Source: Hymenobacter translucens (GTDB lineage: Bacteria > Bacteroidota > Bacteroidia > Cytophagales > Hymenobacteraceae). Taken from it: a DNA stretch of 64,000 bases. The stretch lies in assembly GCF_020685205.1 (NCBI RefSeq), contig NZ_JAJERB010000006.1, positions 248,001-312,000 of the forward strand, given 5' to 3'. The notes below the pieces were generated by a model. That model worked only from the letters and a program-made list of their open reading frames with translations, had not been told where the DNA came from and ran no database searches. Made by a program: the position numbers and the translations under genes. This document shows positions 17,559 to 25,639 of the stretch, one piece after another (the stretch's first letter is position 1; each line of letters starts with the position of its first letter).

Positions 17559-18035
17559 ATGAAAAAGCCACGGGTAATGAAGCGCACGGTAGGCCGGCGC
17601 GAGTTGGTTGATTTTCCCGAGTTCCAGATCTGGGGCATTGAGGCCAAAGTCGATACCGGGGCCTACACCGGGGCCATTCACTGCTCCGACATCCACGTAG
17701 AAACCCGGCCCGACGGGCGGGAAGTGCTGCACGTGCGGCTACTCGACCTCGACCACCCCAACGTCCACGGTTCCCCTCTCACCTTCGACGAATTCTCATT
17801 ACGCGACATCAAAAGCTCCAACGGCGACGTGCAGGAGCGCTACGTCATTCAAACCTCCATCCGGCTGTTTGGCGAAGACGTCATCACCGAATTCTCGTTG
17901 TCCGACCGCTCCGACATGAAATACCCGGTGCTGATTGGCCGGCTGCTGCTGCGCCGGGCCCGGCTGATCGTGGACGTAGCGCGGCGCAACGTGTCCTATA
18001 AAAGCAGTGAGCTACTCCGCCAGCCCCGTTCCTGA
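17559..18035 (+). CDS. RimK-associated putative zinc protease
   Basis: 158 residues, all one domain of the ATP-dependent zinc protease family (PF05618), an aspartic-protease-like fold found beside rimK. 'GIEAKVDTGAYTGAIHCSD' near residue 28 carries the D-T-G-A core, and 'DRSDMKYPVLIGRLLL' near 125 is the second signature. It is 63 bases upstream of rimK on the same strand, so the two are probably co-expressed. The proposed role is processing of RimK products or RimK itself, inferred from gene context. Confidence 0.85.
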   Translation: MKKPRVMKRTVGRRELVDFPEFQIWGIEAKVDTGAYTGAIHCSDIHVETRPDGREVLHVRLLDLDHPNVHGSPLTFDEFSLRDIKSSNGDVQERYVIQTSIRLFGEDVITEFSLSDRSDMKYPVLIGRLLLRRARLIVDVARRNVSYKSSELLRQPRS

Positions 18036-18098
18036 GGCATTTTCCGTATTTTTCGGCCGCTCCGGCTTCCTTATCCACCCCTTTTTAGATTTCCTCCG

Positions 18099-19037
18099 AT
18101 GAAACTGGCGATTCTGTCGCGCGAGCCGAAGCTGTATTCGACCACCCGCCTGGTGCAGGCCGCCGAAGCACGCGGACACCAGGCCGTGGTCATCGACCAT
18201 CTGCAGTGCAACCTCGTGCTTGAAAAAGGCGCCCCCGGCATCATCTACAAAGGCGCGCCCCTTGAGAAGTTTGACGCTGTGATTCCCCGCATCGGCGCGT
18301 CCGTCACGTTCTACGGCACGGCCGTGGTGCGGCAGTTCGAGATGATGAAGGTGCGCACCGCCGTCGACAGCCAGTCAATTATCCGCTCCCGCGACAAGCT
18401 CCGCTCGATGCAGGTGCTGGCCCGGGCCGGGGTGGGCATGCCCAAAACGGCCTTCACCAACTACTCCGACGAAGTGCCCCAGATGATCCGGCAGGTGGGC
18501 GGGGCCCCGGTTATCATCAAGCTGCTCGAAGGCACCCAGGGCCTGGGCGTGGTCTTGGCCGAAACCGAAAAGGCGGCCCAGTCGGTGATTGAAGCGTTTC
18601 ATAACCTCAAGGCCCGCATCATCGTGCAGGAGTTCGTGGCCGAAAGCAAGGGCGCCGACCTGCGCGCCTTCGTGGTAAACGGCGAAGTGGTGGGCGCCAT
18701 GAAGCGGCAGGGCAAGGAAGGCGAGTTCCGCTCGAACCTGCACCGGGGCGGCACCGGCACCCTCGTCAAGCTAAGCCGGGCCGAAAAAGCCGCCGCCCTG
18801 CTGGCGGCCAAGTCGCTGGGGCTGAGCATTGCCGGCGTCGACATGCTGCAAAGCAAGCGGGGGCCGCTCGTGCTGGAAGTTAATTCCTCGCCCGGCCTGG
18901 AAGGCATCGAAAAAGCCACCGGCCTCAACATTGCCGGCAAAATCATCGAGTACACCGAGCAGCTGATCGACAAAAAGAAAGTCAAGGACGTTAAGCCCAA
19001 AGCGCCGGCGCCGATGCCCGACCACCAGGCAGAGTAG
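18099..19037 (+). CDS. rimK: Ribosomal protein S6-L-glutamate ligase-type ATP-grasp enzyme
   Basis: 312 residues, ATP-grasp, RimK type (EC 6.3.2.-). In E. coli RimK adds glutamates to the C-terminus of ribosomal protein S6 and can make polyglutamate. '[20 protein letters not shown]' starts the family's N-terminal domain, '[20 protein letters not shown]' is the ATP-grasp loop, and '[20 protein letters not shown]' holds the Mg/ATP residues. A lysine/proline-rich tail (about 290-312) is extra. The preceding protease and following deacylase are on the same strand. Confidence 0.92.
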   Translation: MKLAILSREPKLYSTTRLVQAAEARGHQAVVIDHLQCNLVLEKGAPGIIYKGAPLEKFDAVIPRIGASVTFYGTAVVRQFEMMKVRTAVDSQSIIRSRDKLRSMQVLARAGVGMPKTAFTNYSDEVPQMIRQVGGAPVIIKLLEGTQGLGVVLAETEKAAQSVIEAFHNLKARIIVQEFVAESKGADLRAFVVNGEVVGAMKRQGKEGEFRSNLHRGGTGTLVKLSRAEKAAALLAAKSLGLSIAGVDMLQSKRGPLVLEVNSSPGLEGIEKATGLNIAGKIIEYTEQLIDKKKVKDVKPKAPAPMPDHQAE

Positions 19038-19044
19038 TTTTTTT

Positions 19045-19158
19045 AGCTACAAGCTACAAGCCGCAAGCTCCAAGCTTTTTTGCTCTGTCATCCTGAACCC
19101 AGCGAACCAGAGGTCGACGTTTACAAAAGCTTGCAGCTTGTAGCTTGCGGCTTATAGC
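19045..19158. repeat. Heptamer inverted repeat with nested element
   Basis: Left arm (19045-19075) units: AGCTACA, AGCTACA, AGCCGCA, AGCTCCA, AGC. Right arm (19127-19158) units: GCTTGCA, GCTTGTA, GCTTGCG, GCTTATA, GCT. The arms are near-perfect reverse complements. Between them lies TGTCATCCTGAACCCAGCGA (19086-19105), which resembles a different dispersed element seen in many Bacteroidota. The structure begins 8 bases after rimK and ends 7 bases before the next ATG. Confidence 0.85.
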
Positions 19159-19165
19159 TCAAAGA

Positions 19166-20155
19166 ATGCCCCACGCCACGCCGCCCGCCGACCTGCTGAT
19201 TAACGGCCTGACCATCCGGCCGGGCGAGCGGGTGCTGACCCGACTGGTAATTTCCAAGCTGCCCTCCGGGACCGTTATCGACGTGCCCGTACATGTGTTT
19301 CGCTCCACCGAGCCGGGGCCCACGGTGCTGCTCATGGCGGGCATGCACGGCGACGAGGTGAACGGCATCGAAACCATCCGGCGCCTGATCCGCCGCGACC
19401 AGCTGCGGCCTTTGTGCGGAACCATTATTGCCATTCCCATCCTCAACATCTACGGCTTTCTGAACTTCTCCCGGGAAGTGCCCGACGGCAAGGACGTAAA
19501 CCGCAGCTTTCCCGGTCACCCGCGCGGCTCCCTGGCCAGCCGCGTAGCGCACCGGTTTATGCGGGAGGTAATGCCCCTGGTCGACTACGGCATCGATTTC
19601 CACACCGGCGGAGCCGCCCGCAGCAACTATTCCCAGGTGCGCTGCCAGCTCGGCATTCCTGAAAACGACGCCCTGGCTGCCGCTTTTGCCGCGCCGTTCA
19701 CCCTGCACTCGGCCCTGCGGCCCGGCTCCCTGCGCGAGGCGGCCTGGAAGCAGCAGAAGTCCATTATCGTGTACGAGACCGGGGAGTCGCTGCGGCTGGA
19801 AGAGGCCGGCATCGAGCGGGCCCTTGAGGGCACGTTTCGGGTGTTAAAGCATCTGGGCATGTTGGCCGAGGCCCCGGCGGCGGCCCGGCCCACCATCGTG
19901 TGCATGCGCCACACCTGGCTCCGGGCCCGGTTTGCGGGCCTGTTCCGCAGCCACGTGCAGAACGGGCAGTACCTTGAGAAAGGGCAGACCTACGGCAGCG
20001 TGGCCGACCCCTACGGCGAAATGGCAGTGCGGCTCGAGTCGCCGGTGGCCGGCTACGTCATCGGGCTCAACCACATGCCGGTGGTAAACCAGGGCGACGC
20101 GCTGCTGCACATCGGGGTGCCCGAAGTGCGCCCCGAAACGCCGGCTGCCGGATGA
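19166..20155 (+). CDS. Succinylglutamate desuccinylase/aspartoacylase family protein
   Basis: 329 residues, zinc carboxypeptidase-like (M14) AstE/AspA family. The first zinc site is in 'MAGMHGDEVNGIE' and the third ligand in 'DYGIDFHTGG'; 'VYETGESLRLEEAG' carries the catalytic Glu. The C-terminal beta domain ('ESPVAGYVIGLNHMPVVNQG') is typical. Members are often coded beside rimK, suggesting a role in trimming or recycling glutamyl products; this is inferred from context. ATG 19166 is chosen; a TTG 21 bases upstream would lie in the repeat. Its stop overlaps the next start (ATGA). Confidence 0.87.
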   Translation: MPHATPPADLLINGLTIRPGERVLTRLVISKLPSGTVIDVPVHVFRSTEPGPTVLLMAGMHGDEVNGIETIRRLIRRDQLRPLCGTIIAIPILNIYGFLNFSREVPDGKDVNRSFPGHPRGSLASRVAHRFMREVMPLVDYGIDFHTGGAARSNYSQVRCQLGIPENDALAAAFAAPFTLHSALRPGSLREAAWKQQKSIIVYETGESLRLEEAGIERALEGTFRVLKHLGMLAEAPAAARPTIVCMRHTWLRARFAGLFRSHVQNGQYLEKGQTYGSVADPYGEMAVRLESPVAGYVIGLNHMPVVNQGDALLHIGVPEVRPETPAAG

Positions 20156-20712
20156 ACAGCGCGTTTGAGTGGTCCGCCGGCCGCGTCCGGCTCCGCACTT
20201 TCCGGCCTGCCGACCAGTCCCGGTTCCTGGCGTACCGTGCCGACCCTGAGGTGGCCCGCTACCAGAGCTGGGAGCCGTATTCGGCGGAGCAGGCCACTGC
20301 GTTTGTCCTTGAGCAAAGCCAGGCCCCGATTCCCGCCCCGCCCGGCACCTGGGTGCAGATTGGCATTGCCCTGCTGGCAACCGACGAGCTGATCGGGGAC
20401 TGCGCGCTCTGCCTGTCGGCCGACAACCCCCGGCTGGCGGAGGTGGGCTTCACGGTGGCGGCGCCGTGGCAGGGGCATGGCTACGGCCGCGAGGCCGTAC
20501 GGGCGCTGCTAAACTTCTGCTTCGGGGAGCTGGGCCTGCACCGCGTAATGGCCATTACCGACTGTTTGAACACCGGGTCGGTGCGGCTGCTGGAAAGCGT
20601 GGGAATGCGGCGCGAGGGACACTTCCGGCAGCACGTCTGGTTTAAGGGCCGGTGGAGCGACGAGTACCTGTACGCCCTGCTGGGAGAGGAGTGGCCCGCG
20701 GGAAACAAGTAA
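20152..20712 (+). CDS. GNAT N-acetyltransferase, RimJ/RimL type
   Basis: 186 residues. The start 'RVRLRTFRPADQSRFLAYRADPEVARY' region is that of RimJ/RimL-like acetyltransferases. The acetyl-CoA pyrophosphate loop is 'PWQGHGYGREAVRALL'; 'VMAITDCLNTGSVRLLESVG' and 'EGHFRQHVWFKGRWSDEYLY' complete the family. It overlaps the deacylase stop by 4 bases, so it is translationally coupled and belongs to the rimK set. The acceptor substrate is unknown. Confidence 0.87.
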   Translation: MNSAFEWSAGRVRLRTFRPADQSRFLAYRADPEVARYQSWEPYSAEQATAFVLEQSQAPIPAPPGTWVQIGIALLATDELIGDCALCLSADNPRLAEVGFTVAAPWQGHGYGREAVRALLNFCFGELGLHRVMAITDCLNTGSVRLLESVGMRREGHFRQHVWFKGRWSDEYLYALLGEEWPAGNK

Positions 20713-20714
20713 AA

Positions 20715-20740
20715 AGCGCCGGCACCTGCGGGTTTTTTTG
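20715..20740 (+). terminator. Weak terminator after GNAT gene
   Basis: A short CCG/CGG-based hairpin is followed by a run of T7 directly after the stop codon. The stem is short, so this is a tentative call. Confidence 0.35.
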
Positions 20741-20802
20741 CGTTTCTTTGAAGGCTGGTTTGCCGTGGCGGCCGGTTTTTGCGTCTTCCCTTCACTTTCC
20801 CA

Positions 20803-21486
20803 ATGAATAATACCTTTCGCCTGATTCTCGACGCGGTACTCGTCGTGGCCATTGCCGTTCTGTTTTACCTGCACTTCGCCGACAAGCGCGCCGCCGCGCC
20901 CGCCAAGTCAGTAGCCTCCACAACGGCCGTCGTTTCGTCGGATGCCGACACAACAGACACTGAAGACAACGAGCTGCCACCGGCCGATACGGCTGCCCTG
21001 ACCCCGGCCCCGGCTCCTAGCGCCAACGTCGAAAAAGTAGCCTACGTGGAGTCGAGCAAGCTGCTCGACGGCTACAAGGGCATGCAGGACGCCCGCAAGA
21101 GCTTCGAGGCCAAGGCCCGCGGCTGGGAAAAGCAGAACCAGAACATGCTGGCCGGCTTCCAGGCGGCCGTGCAGAAGTACCAGAAAGAAGCCGACGGCCT
21201 GACCGCCGAGCAGCGTGCCGCCACCGAGCAGCGCCTCCAGGCCCAGCAGGGGCAGATTGCCCAGCAGCAGGACCGCCTCCGCCAGCAGGCCGCCGAGGAA
21301 GAAGCCAAGATGAGCCAGCAGGTGCTGGAGCGCGTGAACAAGCTGATTGAGAAGTACGGCAAGGACAACGGCTACAAGCTGATCCTGATTGCCGCCCCCA
21401 GCGGCACCATTGCTTACGGCCGCAAGGACCTCGACATCACCGACGCCGTGGTAAAGCACCTGAACGCCGCCTACAAGCGCAAATAG
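20803..21486 (+). CDS. OmpH (Skp-like) family protein
   Basis: 227 residues. An N-terminal membrane segment (about 5-25) is followed by a low-complexity Ala/Thr/Asp linker (about 30-75). Then come the OmpH domain start 'VAYVESSKLLDGYKGMQDAR', a long charged coiled coil (about 110-185) and the C-terminal 'GYKLILIAAPSGTIAYG', as in Skp-like chaperones for outer-membrane proteins. The membrane anchor in place of a cleaved signal is a frequent Bacteroidota variant. ATG 20803 begins the anchor. Confidence 0.85.
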   Translation: MNNTFRLILDAVLVVAIAVLFYLHFADKRAAAPAKSVASTTAVVSSDADTTDTEDNELPPADTAALTPAPAPSANVEKVAYVESSKLLDGYKGMQDARKSFEAKARGWEKQNQNMLAGFQAAVQKYQKEADGLTAEQRAATEQRLQAQQGQIAQQQDRLRQQAAEEEAKMSQQVLERVNKLIEKYGKDNGYKLILIAAPSGTIAYGRKDLDITDAVVKHLNAAYKRK

Positions 21487-21517
21487 CCTGTTCTGCCCAC
21501 CCGGGCTACTAATTCCG

Positions 21518-21552
21518 AAAGCCGGTCGTTTCCAAGCGGCCGGCTTTTTTTG
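21518..21552 (+). terminator. Terminator after ompH-like gene
   Basis: AAAGCCGG (21518-21525) pairs with CCGGCTTT (21540-21547), followed by further T. It lies 31 bases after the stop. Confidence 0.85.
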
Positions 21553-21673
21553 TGGGGGCAGGCAACCAGCCGGCCGCTTCCGGCCTCCTCTACGCAGAGC
21601 GTAGGGGCCGCCTTCCCCAAGCCAGCGCCTCCGCTACGCCGTCATCCTGCCGCATTCACGAGCAACATACCGT

Positions 21674-24043
21674 ATGACTTCACCTTTTCGCCTGATTCTG
21701 CTGGGCCTGGGTTTGCTGACCGCCCCGGCTGCCCTGGCCCAGCAGCCCGGCCGCTTCACCATCAGCGGACACGTGCGCGACGGCGCCACCGGGGAAAGCC
21801 TGATTGGGGTGGCCGTGGTAAACCCCGCCACCGGGCAGGGCACCGCCACCAACACCTACGGCTTCTACTCCCTGACGTTGCCCGCCGCCGACTCGGTGAA
21901 GCTGCTGGTGTCGTACCTGGGCTACGAAAAGCAGCGCCTGGGCCTGAAAGCCGACCGCAGCCTGACGTATGACGTGCGCCTGAAGCCCCTGTCGGCGGAG
22001 CTGAGCGGGGTGGAAGTCGTGGGCAGCCGGGAAGAGAAGATTTCGCGCAGCACCCGCATGGGCACCATCAACGTGCCGGTAAGTCAGATCAAGCTGCTGC
22101 CGGCTTTGTTCGGCGAAACCGACGTGCTGAAGGTGCTGCAGCTGCTGCCGGGCGTGCAGAGCGGGAGCGAGGGCAGCAGCGGCCTGTACGTGCGCGGCGG
22201 CTCCCCCGACCAGAACCTGATTTTGCTCGACGGCACCCCGGTCTACAACGCGGCCCACCTGTTCGGCTTCTTCTCGGTGTTCAATGCCGATGCCATCAAG
22301 AACGTGGAGCTGATCAAGGGTGGCTTCCCGGCCCGGTACGGCGGCCGCTTGTCGTCGGTGCTCGACATCTCGATGAAGGAAGGCAACATGGAGAAGTTCC
22401 ACGGCGAAGGGGCCGTGGGTATCATTGCCTCCCGCATCACCCTGGAAGGACCGATCAAGAAAGACACCGCGTCCTTTATCTTCTCGGCCCGTCGCACCTA
22501 CATCGACGTGCTCACCCAGCCCCTGGTCAAGCTGGCTACCGAGGGCGTGAGTGCCGGCTACTACTTCTACGACCTCAACGGCAAGCTGAACTGGAAAGTC
22601 GGGGCCCGGGACCGGCTCTACCTGAGCGGCTACGCCGGCAACGACAAGTTCTACGCCGACACCGAGGAAAAGCGCGGGGAGGAGTACGACCGGCTCGACA
22701 GCGGCCTGGGCTGGGGCAACCGCACCGCCGCCCTGCGCTGGAACCGCGTGGTGAACGACCGGCTGTTCATGAACACCCACCTCACTTACACCCGCTACCA
22801 GTTTCTGGTGGGAGTAGAGTCGGAAAACCGCTACTACCAGGGCACCGACCTGAAAACCGACAAGTTTTCCCTGGCTTACCTGTCCAACATCCAGGACTGG
22901 AGCATCAAGCAGGACTACGACTTCGTGCCCAACCCCAACCACTACGTGCGCTTCGGAGGGCAGTACATTCTGCACCAGTTCCGGCCCGGCGCCGTGCAGG
23001 CCAAGGGCGACCTGGGCGTGCCCACCGACGAGGTGAATATCGGGAGCCGGGTGCGGGCCAGCGAGGCCGGCCTGTACGTGGAGGACGACTACCGGGTGAG
23101 CGAGCGGCTGAAGGTGAACCTGGGCGTGCGCTACAACACGTTCCTGGTGAATAAGAAGGTGTACCACTCGCCCGAGCCCCGGGTGTCGGCCCGCTTTATG
23201 CTGACCGAGGACGTGTCGCTGAAGGCTTCCTACGCCCGCACCTCCCAGTTTATTCACCTGCTCACCAACAGCGGCATCGGCCTGCCCACCGACCTGTGGG
23301 TGCCGGCCACGGCGAAGATCAAGCCCCAGACGGCCCAGCAGTTTGCCGTAGGCGCGGCCAAGGACCTGCGCTTCCACGACGAGGACTTCGAGTTGAGCTT
23401 CGAGGCCTACTACAAGCCGATGAACAACCTGATCGAGTTCCGGGAGGGCGCCGACTTCCTGGGCACCACTGACAGCGACTGGGAGTCGAAGGTCACGAGC
23501 GGGCAGGGCTGGGCCTACGGCGGGGAGGTATTCCTGCAGAAGAAGTCGGGCAAGACGACGGGCTGGATCGGCTACACCCTGGCCTGGAGCAACCGCAAGT
23601 TTCCGGAGCTCAACCAAGGGCGCCTGTACCCCTACAAATATGACCGGCGCCACGACGCATCCCTGGTCGTGATTCACCAGTTCAGCCCCACGCTCACCTT
23701 GTCGGGCACCTGGGTGTACGGCACCGGCAACGCCACCACGCTCTCGCAGGGGCGCTACCAGCTCGGACCCTTCGACGACTTCGAGGACTACGGTCCGCGC
23801 AACTCCTACCGCATGCGCGCCTACCACCGCCTGGACCTGGACCTGAGCCACACCAAAAAGAAGAAGTGGGGCGAAATCGTGAACAGCTTCAGCCTCTACA
23901 ACGCCTACAGCCGCAAGAATCCCTTTTACATCTACCTCGACCAGGGCTATAGCACCCCGTCGGGCGGCATGGTGGAGGCCGTGTACAAGCAGGTGTCCCT
24001 GTTCCCCATCATTCCCTCCTTCAGCAAAAGCTTTAAGTTTTAA
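21674..24043 (+). CDS. TonB-dependent receptor with CarboxypepD-like N-terminal domain
   Basis: 789 residues. Signal peptide 1 to about 22 (ends 'AALAQ'). A carboxypeptidase-regulatory-like beta domain (about 28-115, 'ISGHVRDGATGESLIGVAVV') is followed by a plug (about 130-240, 'GLYVRGGSPDQNLILLDGTP') and a 22-strand-type beta barrel ending in Phe ('SFSKSFKF'). It imports an unknown ligand across the outer membrane using TonB energy. The gene is followed, after a heptamer repeat, by a DUF4249 lipoprotein, its usual partner in Bacteroidota. Confidence 0.92.
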   Translation: MTSPFRLILLGLGLLTAPAALAQQPGRFTISGHVRDGATGESLIGVAVVNPATGQGTATNTYGFYSLTLPAADSVKLLVSYLGYEKQRLGLKADRSLTYDVRLKPLSAELSGVEVVGSREEKISRSTRMGTINVPVSQIKLLPALFGETDVLKVLQLLPGVQSGSEGSSGLYVRGGSPDQNLILLDGTPVYNAAHLFGFFSVFNADAIKNVELIKGGFPARYGGRLSSVLDISMKEGNMEKFHGEGAVGIIASRITLEGPIKKDTASFIFSARRTYIDVLTQPLVKLATEGVSAGYYFYDLNGKLNWKVGARDRLYLSGYAGNDKFYADTEEKRGEEYDRLDSGLGWGNRTAALRWNRVVNDRLFMNTHLTYTRYQFLVGVESENRYYQGTDLKTDKFSLAYLSNIQDWSIKQDYDFVPNPNHYVRFGGQYILHQFRPGAVQAKGDLGVPTDEVNIGSRVRASEAGLYVEDDYRVSERLKVNLGVRYNTFLVNKKVYHSPEPRVSARFMLTEDVSLKASYARTSQFIHLLTNSGIGLPTDLWVPATAKIKPQTAQQFAVGAAKDLRFHDEDFELSFEAYYKPMNNLIEFREGADFLGTTDSDWESKVTSGQGWAYGGEVFLQKKSGKTTGWIGYTLAWSNRKFPELNQGRLYPYKYDRRHDASLVVIHQFSPTLTLSGTWVYGTGNATTLSQGRYQLGPFDDFEDYGPRNSYRMRAYHRLDLDLSHTKKKKWGEIVNSFSLYNAYSRKNPFYIYLDQGYSTPSGGMVEAVYKQVSLFPIIPSFSKSFKF

Positions 24044-24045
24044 GT

Positions 24046-24127
24046 GAATTGTTGATTGCTAATGGTTGATTGGTTCTGGCATTTCCCGACAATCAACCAC
24101 TAACAATCAACAATCAGCAATCAACAG
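24046..24127. repeat. Heptamer inverted repeat between receptor and DUF4249 gene
   Basis: Left arm (about 24046-24073) units: GTTGATT, GCTAATG, GTTGATT, GG. Right arm (about 24089-24127) units: CAATCAA, CCACTAA, CAATCAA, CAATCAG, CAATCAA. The arms are inverted copies with a 15-base centre. It starts at the receptor stop codon and ends 9 bases before the DUF4249 ATG, so it fills the whole gap. Confidence 0.87.
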
Positions 24128-24136
24128 ACATCCGCT

Positions 24137-25114
24137 ATGAAACCCACGCTGACTCTCGCCACTACCCTGGCTACGCTGGCCCTGAGCGCCTGCGAAACCA
24201 CGCTGACGCTGCCCGAGCCCCCGCACACGCCCAGCGTGGCCCTGAAGTATACGCTGCCCAACAACACCACCGACTCATCCTACAACGAGCTTTATGACCA
24301 GCGCCGGCTTTACGTGAGCAATAGCCAGCGCGTATTCTCAACTGCTCCGCTGACCGGCCGCACCGATGCCACCGTGGAAATCCGCGACGCGGCCGGCACG
24401 GTGGTGGAGCGGTTCCGGCCGGTAGGTCAGAGGGGGCAGTTTCCGGGCCCGCCCGGCTTTTACGCGCCCACGATGGGCTTGCAGACTCAGCCGGGGCAGA
24501 CCTATACCCTGCGAGCCACCGTGCCCGGCCTGCCCCCGGCCGAAAGCACGCTGACGATGCCGGCGCCGGCAGTGGTGGAAAGCGGCAGCTTCGTGCTTCG
24601 CACCGGCACCAGCCCCGGCGGTAACCCCGACGAGCGGCGCGGCCGCCTGACCGTGGTGCTACAGGATAATGCTGCTACGACGGACTACTACATGGCCTAC
24701 GCCCGGGTGCTCGACCGTCAGGGCCAGCCCGGCGGGTGGTCATCAGTGCAGCTGGACTACGACAGCCAGCTCAGCGTGGCCGGGGTAGGGCAGTTTGGGT
24801 TGTCGAGCACCCAGCAGGAGTATAGCCTATACCCGTTTTCGGACGCCGGCGTGAACGGGCAGCGCCTGACTTTGCTTTCCGACGTCATGTTCTATCCCGA
24901 GCGGTGCCCGGGCGGCTGCCCCGACCCGGGCTTTATCGAAGTGCGCATCAGCAGCATCACGGCCGATACCTATAACTTCTTTCTTTCCCGGCGCCGCTAT
25001 TACGACAGCTCGGGCAACCCCCTGGCTGAACCTGCCCCGCTGGTGTCCAACATCCGGCCCGGCTACGGCCTGTTCGGGGGCGCCACCGATATGACGTACC
25101 GCATTGCCCTGTAG
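24137..25114 (+). CDS. DUF4249 lipoprotein
   Basis: 325 residues. Lipoprotein signal with lipobox 'LALSAC' (Cys19). The body follows the DUF4249 pattern: 'PHTPSVALKYTLPNN', 'ATVEIRDAAGTVVERFRPVG', 'LQTQPGQTYTLRATVPGLPP' and a C-terminal 'TADTYNFFLSRRRYYDSSGN'. DUF4249 proteins are coded next to TonB receptors of the type seen upstream and are probably surface-exposed partners; the ligand is unknown. Confidence 0.88.
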   Translation: MKPTLTLATTLATLALSACETTLTLPEPPHTPSVALKYTLPNNTTDSSYNELYDQRRLYVSNSQRVFSTAPLTGRTDATVEIRDAAGTVVERFRPVGQRGQFPGPPGFYAPTMGLQTQPGQTYTLRATVPGLPPAESTLTMPAPAVVESGSFVLRTGTSPGGNPDERRGRLTVVLQDNAATTDYYMAYARVLDRQGQPGGWSSVQLDYDSQLSVAGVGQFGLSSTQQEYSLYPFSDAGVNGQRLTLLSDVMFYPERCPGGCPDPGFIEVRISSITADTYNFFLSRRRYYDSSGNPLAEPAPLVSNIRPGYGLFGGATDMTYRIAL

Positions 25115-25197
25115 CAGCAGCGGGGGTGCTTAAACACCAAGCCGTTGGCAGCAGCTAACTCCCGCACCGCGCGTGGTGCTGCCTCACCTGCCTTCGT

Positions 25198-25401
25198 CAT
25201 AAAAACCGCCCGTTTCTGCTTCTGCTGACTCTTCTGGCCTTCCAGGTGCTGCTGGGCTGCGTAGCCGCGGTGCCCATCGCCCTCGGCATGGAGCCCACCT
25301 ACCGGCCCCAACCCGTGCATTACCGCTGCCCGGTGCGGGTGGTGCGGCCGGCTCCGGTTATGGTAACTCCCCGGCGCGCGGTAGAACCCCGCCCGTACTA
25401 A
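25198..25401 (+). pseudogene. Remnant of a small lipoprotein gene without start codon
   Basis: The frame beginning near CAT 25198 reads a convincing lipoprotein signal, 'RPFLLLLTLLAFQVLLGC', then a proline- and arginine-rich tail ending 'VEPRPY' at TAA 25399-25401. Going upstream the frame has no ATG, GTG or TTG before a stop near 25158. The start has probably been lost by substitution or indel. It lies 84 bases after the DUF4249 gene. The rest of 25115-25526 shows nothing else. Confidence 0.4.
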
Positions 25402-25639
25402 CACTGCCCCTACGGCCGCGTGATTGTAGTGCGGTAGGAACCCACAGCACTATGGACTGGGCAGGGTTGCCAGAACTTAAAGAGCCAACGCCGGCCCGTG
25501 TTGTCATCTTTCCCGGATGCCGTCATCTACTTGCTACGAGCCTTCCGGGGAGAGGGCCGTAGCCGTTGCCACCGCTCAGGTTGCCCCCGCCCAATCAGCT
25601 TGGAGCCGGCGTAGTACTGATAAAACACGGCCGGTAAGC

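Noticed and set aside
21680..23851. 723-codon minus-strand frame
   Set aside because: Antisense shadow of the TonB receptor gene, low complexity (His/Gln/Val-rich), no family resemblance.
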